Below are positions 59,401 through 64,000 of a stretch of 64,000 bases of DNA, piece by piece (the stretch's first letter is position 1; each line of letters starts with the position of its first letter). The stretch lies in assembly GCA_016647705.1 (NCBI GenBank), contig CM028339.1, positions 25,149,803 through 25,213,802 on the forward strand, written 5' to 3'. The notes under the pieces are model-generated. The model had not been told where the DNA came from. It was given only the letters and a program-made list of their open reading frames with translations, and did not search any database. The DNA is from Eucommia ulmoides. Taxonomy: Eukaryota; Streptophyta; Magnoliopsida; Garryales; Eucommiaceae. The position numbers were made by a program, and so were the translations under genes.

Positions 59401-59656
59401 AATAAAGCATTTAAACAAGATAAGTTTTGAGATGTAAAATCATCAAATGAACATGTGGAAACATTCTCAAAATGTGATATAACTAATAAGGTGCTACTAT
59501 CATGCCCATTCTTAATTATGCATATATCATGATCAAACACAACATTGTAACCCTTATCACATAATTGACTTATAATAAGTAAGTTATGTTTCAGACCATC
59601 AACTAATAAAACATCTTTAATAATAGTAGTATAGTACAATTACCAATATTACCTAT

Positions 59657-60902
59657 TGATAGGTGAAATTTATCTATCTATTTTCAAATCGAATTTGGTA
59701 GTTTTCGAGTATTCTTGTTATGTTTTAATTTGTTTTTGTTTAAAGCAGGGGTTAGGAGTGAAAATAGTCAAAAATCAAGGAAATCGGTGAAAAAACGATT
59801 AATAGGATCAAAAGAAGAGCATTAACTTCACCGTTGCAGCGGTGAAACAACTGAGAGATCAGAAAGTTTTTGACCTCTCACCGCTGCAGTGGTGAAAGAG
59901 CAGAATGCCACTAACTTCCCACCGTTGCAGCGGTGAGCCTGTCGACATACCCACCGCTGCAATGGTGAAACCCCTAGCTGTAAAGTGTTTTTAGGATATT
60001 TTCTAGATATTTGTTTTTGTTCCTTTTTGTTCCCAGATCGTTCCCACTTTTGTTAGAACATATTGGGAGTGTTTTTGGAGTGTTTTTAAAAAGCTATCAA
60101 CCAACCAAATAAGAGGAACACAATTGGAGTAGAGGAAACAAGATCAGAGCAGTTTTTACGGACGCCACCTTTAGATAATGACTATTCTCGTTTGTTTCTA
60201 TTTTTATTCTTAACTTGTTTTTGTTGTTTGAACATATATATATGGATTATTGTAGTTTACTAATATACGTTGTTTGAGTAAATCATGTTTCGTTAACGGT
60301 TGTTTATTTTTATTCAATTGTGTATACCGTTGTTTTACCTCGATAACATGCTTGTTATGATATTGTGGTTGATTTGAGAATAAAAGGTTTGACACTTAGG
60401 AGAGGTAACCCTAAATTCGGATTAAGGTTTAAACACAATGCGACGATCTAATTACCCGCGAAGGTATTAGAAATTGTGCAATCTGTGAGATTGGGGCGAG
60501 ACTCATGTGACCAAGTGTTGTACAGACGCTCGAGGAGGACTTTGGTATTGACGCGAAGTCGTATATTCATTCACTTTACACTCGGGAGAGATAGTGAGTG
60601 AGTTTTCGATATCTATATTCTCTGATAGATTTGAATATTGTTAATGTAAACTAGATTGGATCAAACACGTATAAGTAAACGAAGTTAATCCCTAGATAAT
60701 CTATTCCCAAATAATATATTTAGTATTATAGTTTAATTAATCCCTAGATAATTGCCAAAATAAAGTTCGGTTATGATAATTGCAATAATTAGTAACAATT
60801 TAATCAAATCCTTGTGGATATGACAACCCTTCTCATTCACGATTCTATAAAACTTGACCTGTACACTTGTGGTGAAAGTAGTGACGTAATATTCTACTAC
60901 CA
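59657..60902 (+). mobile_element. 1.25-kb solo LTR (family B) nested in SIRE-like pol
   Basis: Starts TGATAGGTGAAATTTATC and ends TATTCTACTACCA. The TSD is CCTAT (59652-59656) and CCTGT (60903-60907), 4/5. It splits the protease/pre-integrase junction of the host element, whose reading resumes on both sides. It is homologous in inverted orientation to 44496-45757. Confidence 0.88.
59827..59970. repeat. Palindrome array, TTCACCGCTGCAGCGGTGAA type, in LTR B copy 2
   Basis: Four near-perfect palindromes: 59827-59846 TTCACCGTTGCAGCGGTGAA, 59877-59896 (CACCGCTGCAGTGGTG core), 59929-59946 (CACCGTTGCAGCGGTG core), 59950-59969 (CACCGCTGCAATGGTG core). Each has one broken base pair out of eight. The array lies 170-313 bases from the LTR start, matching the array position in the other family B copy. 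Confidence 0.9.
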
Positions 60903-62618
60903 CCTGTACCGATAATTTTACCCTTAGCGTTGTCTCCAAATGTCACATGACCTCCATCTTTAGGTGTCAAAGATATAAATTTTGATTTATATCCCATCTT
61001 GTGCTGAGAACAACCACTATCTAGGAACCATTTGTCCTTACCTATTGATGCTTTCAGGATAACCTGTAAGGAGCACTTCAAATAGTTCCTAAGTGGTCCT
61101 AGTCTAAGTATGTCCGATCTTGTTAGTTGGGACAATTTTAGTTCCTTTTGGAACCCAAACTTGTTTGTAATTAGATATTTTAGCAAAACATCTATGAATA
61201 ATATGCCCCCACAACGTTACATTTAAAACATCTAACAAGACCCCTAGGTTTCAAAAACGAATTTATGAAACCTTTTTGTTTAAGATTTTTCTGAAATTCA
61301 ATACCAGCTTTATCAAAAACACCACGTGAACTTTCCAAAAACATTTTAAAATTATTCTCACCGCTAGTGAATTTGAGAACTATTGAATGTAAATCCGACA
61401 TCTTGGATTTCAATTCAATGTTTTTAGACTCATAGTCTATTACGTGCTTGTTTAATGAGTTAATTATACTTTGAAGGACATTAATTTTAGAACATTGGTT
61501 TTTATAATCTCGTGTAAGTTCTTGATATACATCAAATAATTCATCAAAATCTAAAGAACAAGAACTTGAACATTTAGTTACCTTATCACCAGTGGCCATT
61601 AGCACAAACATAAACGATTCTTCACTTCCTGATTTTTCTAAACTACTAGATTCGGTATCATCCTAATTAGATTTTATGGACTTCTTCTTACTCTTCTTTC
61701 CTTTCCTTCAGGATAATTGGTTTGAAAGTGGCCAATCTTGTAACAGTTGTAACATTCCACATTTTTCATTTGAAATTCCTTCTTCCACAGAATGTTCGTC
61801 AAGTCATCATTCTAAACTTTTTCGTGAGAAGTGCCACATCTTTTTCTTGCTCACTGTCAAGACTCATATCATCATTGTCATCCTCTTCCTTCTTTTTCTG
61901 AACCTTCAACACCAATGAATTCTTTTTGATATTTTTGGTGTCATCCTCATATCCTCGAATTGTCATCTTATGCGTCATTAGGTTGCCGATAAGGTCATCA
62001 ATTTCATATTTTGCAAGATCCTTAACTTCTTCAATCGCAGTCACTTTCGACTCCCATACTTTAGTTAAAGATCTCAACATTTTTGCAACTTTATTCTCCA
62101 TGGAGTATGGATTTCTGAGTTGATTAAAATGGTTGCAGATATTATTGAACCATGTGTACCTCTCTTGAATCGATTTTGCTTTACCTATTCTGAATAATTC
62201 AAATTATCGGATTAAGGCGTTGATTTTCGACTGCTTCACTTGACTAGTCCCTTCATGGATAACCTGCAATTTGTTCTATATTTCTTTCACCGATCTGCAA
62301 CCAGAGACCCTAGAATATTCATTAGCATCTAAAGAGAAAAACAAAATGTTAATTGCCGGAGAGTTAATAGAAAGCTTCTATTTATTAGAAGCGATCAACT
62401 GCTCTTGGCAACTCTGTTTTCTTTAGGAACAAACGAACCATTCTCAATTACTAGCCACATGTCATAATTTGTAGCCTAAAGGAATACAATTATTCTATCA
62501 TTCTAGAATGCATAATTTTCACCTGCAAATAAAGGTGGTCAGTGCATAGACTACCCCTCACCTAGTGTACCTATCGGGTGCGCCATGTGATCTTTGTTAG
62601 CCAGTTTATCGAGCTAAA

Positions 62619-62635
62619 CCATCTCTGATATCAAT
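62619..62635 (-). other. Primer-binding site of the SIRE-like element
   Basis: On the minus strand, ATTGATATCAGAGATGG directly follows the 5' LTR end. TGATATCAGAG matches the initiator tRNA-Met site TGGTATCAGAG with one change. Confidence 0.8.
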
Positions 62636-62870
62636 TGTTGACCTAGTGATCTACCCAAGAGAGGGGGGGGGTGAATTGAATAGTTATAAAAATTTAAACA
62701 ATTATTTATCTTTCAACACTTAAAAAATCAAATAATAAATTTAATCCTAAATTAATTATTAGGGTTATATAAACTAGGTGTACACCCAAACAACAAAAAA
62801 TAAATAAAGTTAGAATGCAATACACCATGATGTATACTGGTTCACCAAGTTACTCCTCGCTAATCCAGTC
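62636..62870 (-). repeat. Partial 5' LTR of the SIRE-like element
   Basis: Starts TGTTGACCTAGTGATCTACC and aligns with 54082-54330, up to CTAATCCAGTC where another LTR begins. It contains a G run (62665-62673). Confidence 0.88.
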
Positions 62871-64000
62871 TATTGGCCCAGTAGAATACCCAAGAGAGGG
62901 GTAAATTGGGTAATTAAAAATAATTAGAATAAAAATTAATAAATCAAATAAGTAATTTTATGCCTAAATTAAATATTATCTTTATAATACAGCGGAATTA
63001 ATCAATCAACTAGGTGCACACACAAACAACACAAATAGACAAATTAAGAAAGCAGCACACCAAAGATTTATACTGGTTCACCAAGTTACTCTTGGCTAAT
63101 CCAGTCCTCCGAGCTCCACGGAGGTCGCACCCAGTAAAACCAAGATTCCTTTATAGGCTCAGAATCAACCTTTACAATTTTCTTTTCAAATGCTAAGGAA
63201 TAACCTCTACTTTTTACAGGCTAAAGAATAACCTAATTCTTTTTAACACTTAGGCTCAAGAATCAAAATCTCACCAAAACACTCCAAATATCCTTTTACC
63301 CGGTAAGAATTGAACCGTTACAAAATCACTCACAAACACGCAATTCTTATCCAGGAAGAATCACTATCTCAATCTCTTTACAAGAAGAGATTGAAACCCA
63401 ACTACCCTTGATTAAATATTCCCAATGATATTTAACCCGTCACAACTCACCAATACAAAAATTGATAAGTAAATCTCACTCGGAGTTTCTACCACCCTAG
63501 ATATATATAAACTCAATTAATATCCCAACTAGTGATAGAATTATGTGAGATGCAAAAATATGATTTTAACAATATATGCGTAGCAAATTAGAGCACGTAA
63601 TCAGATTCAAGAAATTGTTTGAAAGAATATTTTCTTTAAAAATCAAAAATAATTTCTAAGATCAATTTCCAAAATACAATAATAAACAAGTAATAATCAA
63701 TATGGAAAGATCTCACCCGGAATCCACAGAATTAATGATGAAAACAATGTAGCTTCAATTCCGGTATCAGCACAAATTGATCGCAGTTGATTATATGAAT
63801 CACTCTTAGAACATCTCACAATATCATTGAATGATAACTCTTATAAACGCTGTCTCAAAAGGTTATGGACTGATTTTAACTCTTAGAATGATTAGAAATT
63901 GAATAACTCTCTTAGAAAATTCTCAAGTCTATATAAGGACACATGTAATCAGCCTCCTAATGGTTAGTTTACAAGTGTTATGACAATAAAATACTCTTAT
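62871..64000 (-). repeat. Second, related LTR starting inside the 5' LTR (truncated by window)
   Basis: Begins TATTGGCCCAGTAGAATACC, which equals the LTR start of this family with the initial TG changed to TA. It runs through the same landmarks (GGTTCACCAAGTTACTC, CTAATCCAGTCCTCCGAGC) to the window end. It is clearly diverged from 54082-56446, so it probably marks a different element of the same lineage nested here or joined by recombination. No internal region is visible. Confidence 0.75.

Larger units (their letters stand above)
57150..62586 (-). pseudogene. SIRE-like copia gag-pol polyprotein, degenerate, split by solo LTR
   Basis: Gag starts at ATG 62586 (MAHPIGTLGEG) and has ALDANEYSRVSGC-like and HEGTSQVKQSKINALI blocks. 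KVTAIEEVKDLAKYEIDDLI follows (62050-61990), then a coiled-coil and knuckle region ending near 61195 (RCFKCNVVGAYYS, incomplete CCHC). Protease WFLDSGCSQHK lies at about 61020. The frame is then split by the LTR at 59657-60902. It resumes with KDVLLVDGLKHNLL (59615) and LWHRKLGHA (59380), followed by a decayed integrase with its C-terminal part at 58674-58393. RT (58055-57729) shows FYGLKQAPRAWYERL and YVDDIIFRS. RNase H (57650-57153) shows SDADFFGCK and STTEAEYIAAANCCAQ. Numerous stops. No env-like ORF is visible in the 700 bp before the 3' LTR. Confidence 0.92.
54082..64000 (-). mobile_element. SIRE-like Ty1/copia retrotransposon, right end cut by window
   Basis: The 3' LTR is 54082-56446. 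The internal region is 56447-62635, including a nested solo LTR. The 5' LTR starts at 62636 and is interrupted at 62871 by another related LTR. The LTR start (plus) TGTTGGCCCAGTGATCTACC and the length (2.4 kb) fit SIRE/Maximus-type elements. PPT and PBS are in the expected places. It inserted into the protease region of the gypsy element. The right TSD is not in the window. Confidence 0.92.

Noticed and set aside
1-64000. tRNA, rRNA or snoRNA genes
   Set aside because: No tRNA A/B-box pairs, rRNA segments or other structured RNA genes were recognised; the tRNA-like words found are retrotransposon primer-binding sites.

Overview
This is nuclear DNA of a flowering plant, almost certainly a eudicot. 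It is AT-rich, its genes have GT-AG introns, and the coding families are plant-specific (Ole e 1-like secreted protein, plant-type inositol polyphosphate 5-phosphatase, EIN3-like transcription factor). Most of the window is transposable elements of typical plant lineages. I cannot name the species. Only two host genes look intact and one more is a clear pseudogene.

Layout: (1) 0.9-5.1 kb, an Ole e 1-like gene (+, two exons). Its 3.7-kb intron holds a MITE, a 97-bp tandem duplication and a 5'-truncated RTE-type LINE. (2) 5.4-8.6 kb, a 5'-truncated L1-type LINE (-) with a 16-bp target-site duplication (TSD). (3) 9.0-15.4 kb, a complete Ty1/copia element (-) with two LTRs, a 5-bp TSD and three in-frame stops. 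(4) 16.7-19.05 kb, a decayed Mutator-like (MULE) transposase (-), then a ~290-bp tandem duplication whose second unit was hit by a probable solo LTR. (5) 21.6-25.1 kb, an intact eight-exon inositol polyphosphate 5-phosphatase gene (+, 479 aa). (6) 25.75-35.04 kb, an EIN3-like (EIL) pseudogene (-), split by an 8-kb copia element that is itself split by a 2.7-kb solo LTR. (7) 36.8-38.0 kb, a nest of MITE-like elements. (8) about 38-54 kb, a large decayed Ty3/gypsy element (-; protease, RT, RNase H and integrase, with a tandem array after integrase and two antisense extra ORFs). It is interrupted by a 1.26-kb solo LTR, a 3.1-kb solo LTR and, at its left-over protease end, a copia element. (9) 54.1-64 kb, a SIRE-like copia element (-) with a 2.4-kb LTR, interrupted by another copy of the 1.25-kb solo LTR; a second related LTR starts inside its right LTR and runs off the window.

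Insertion order can be read from TSDs: EIL gene, then copia, then the 2.7-kb LTR; and gypsy, then SIRE-like copia, then the 1.25-kb LTR. Two solo-LTR families each occur twice here.

The most unusual signal is that at least six arrays of short palindromes sit in this retroelement DNA, mostly in LTRs. Each array has its own palindrome sequence (cores CCTAGG, CTGCAG, GTCGAC, ATCGAT, or a GGTGA/TCACC hairpin), and several have a spacing of about 60-78 bp. Two copies of one LTR family carry their arrays at the same place but with different arms (CACC...GGTG against CTC...GAG). The dyad therefore appears to be kept while the sequence changes.
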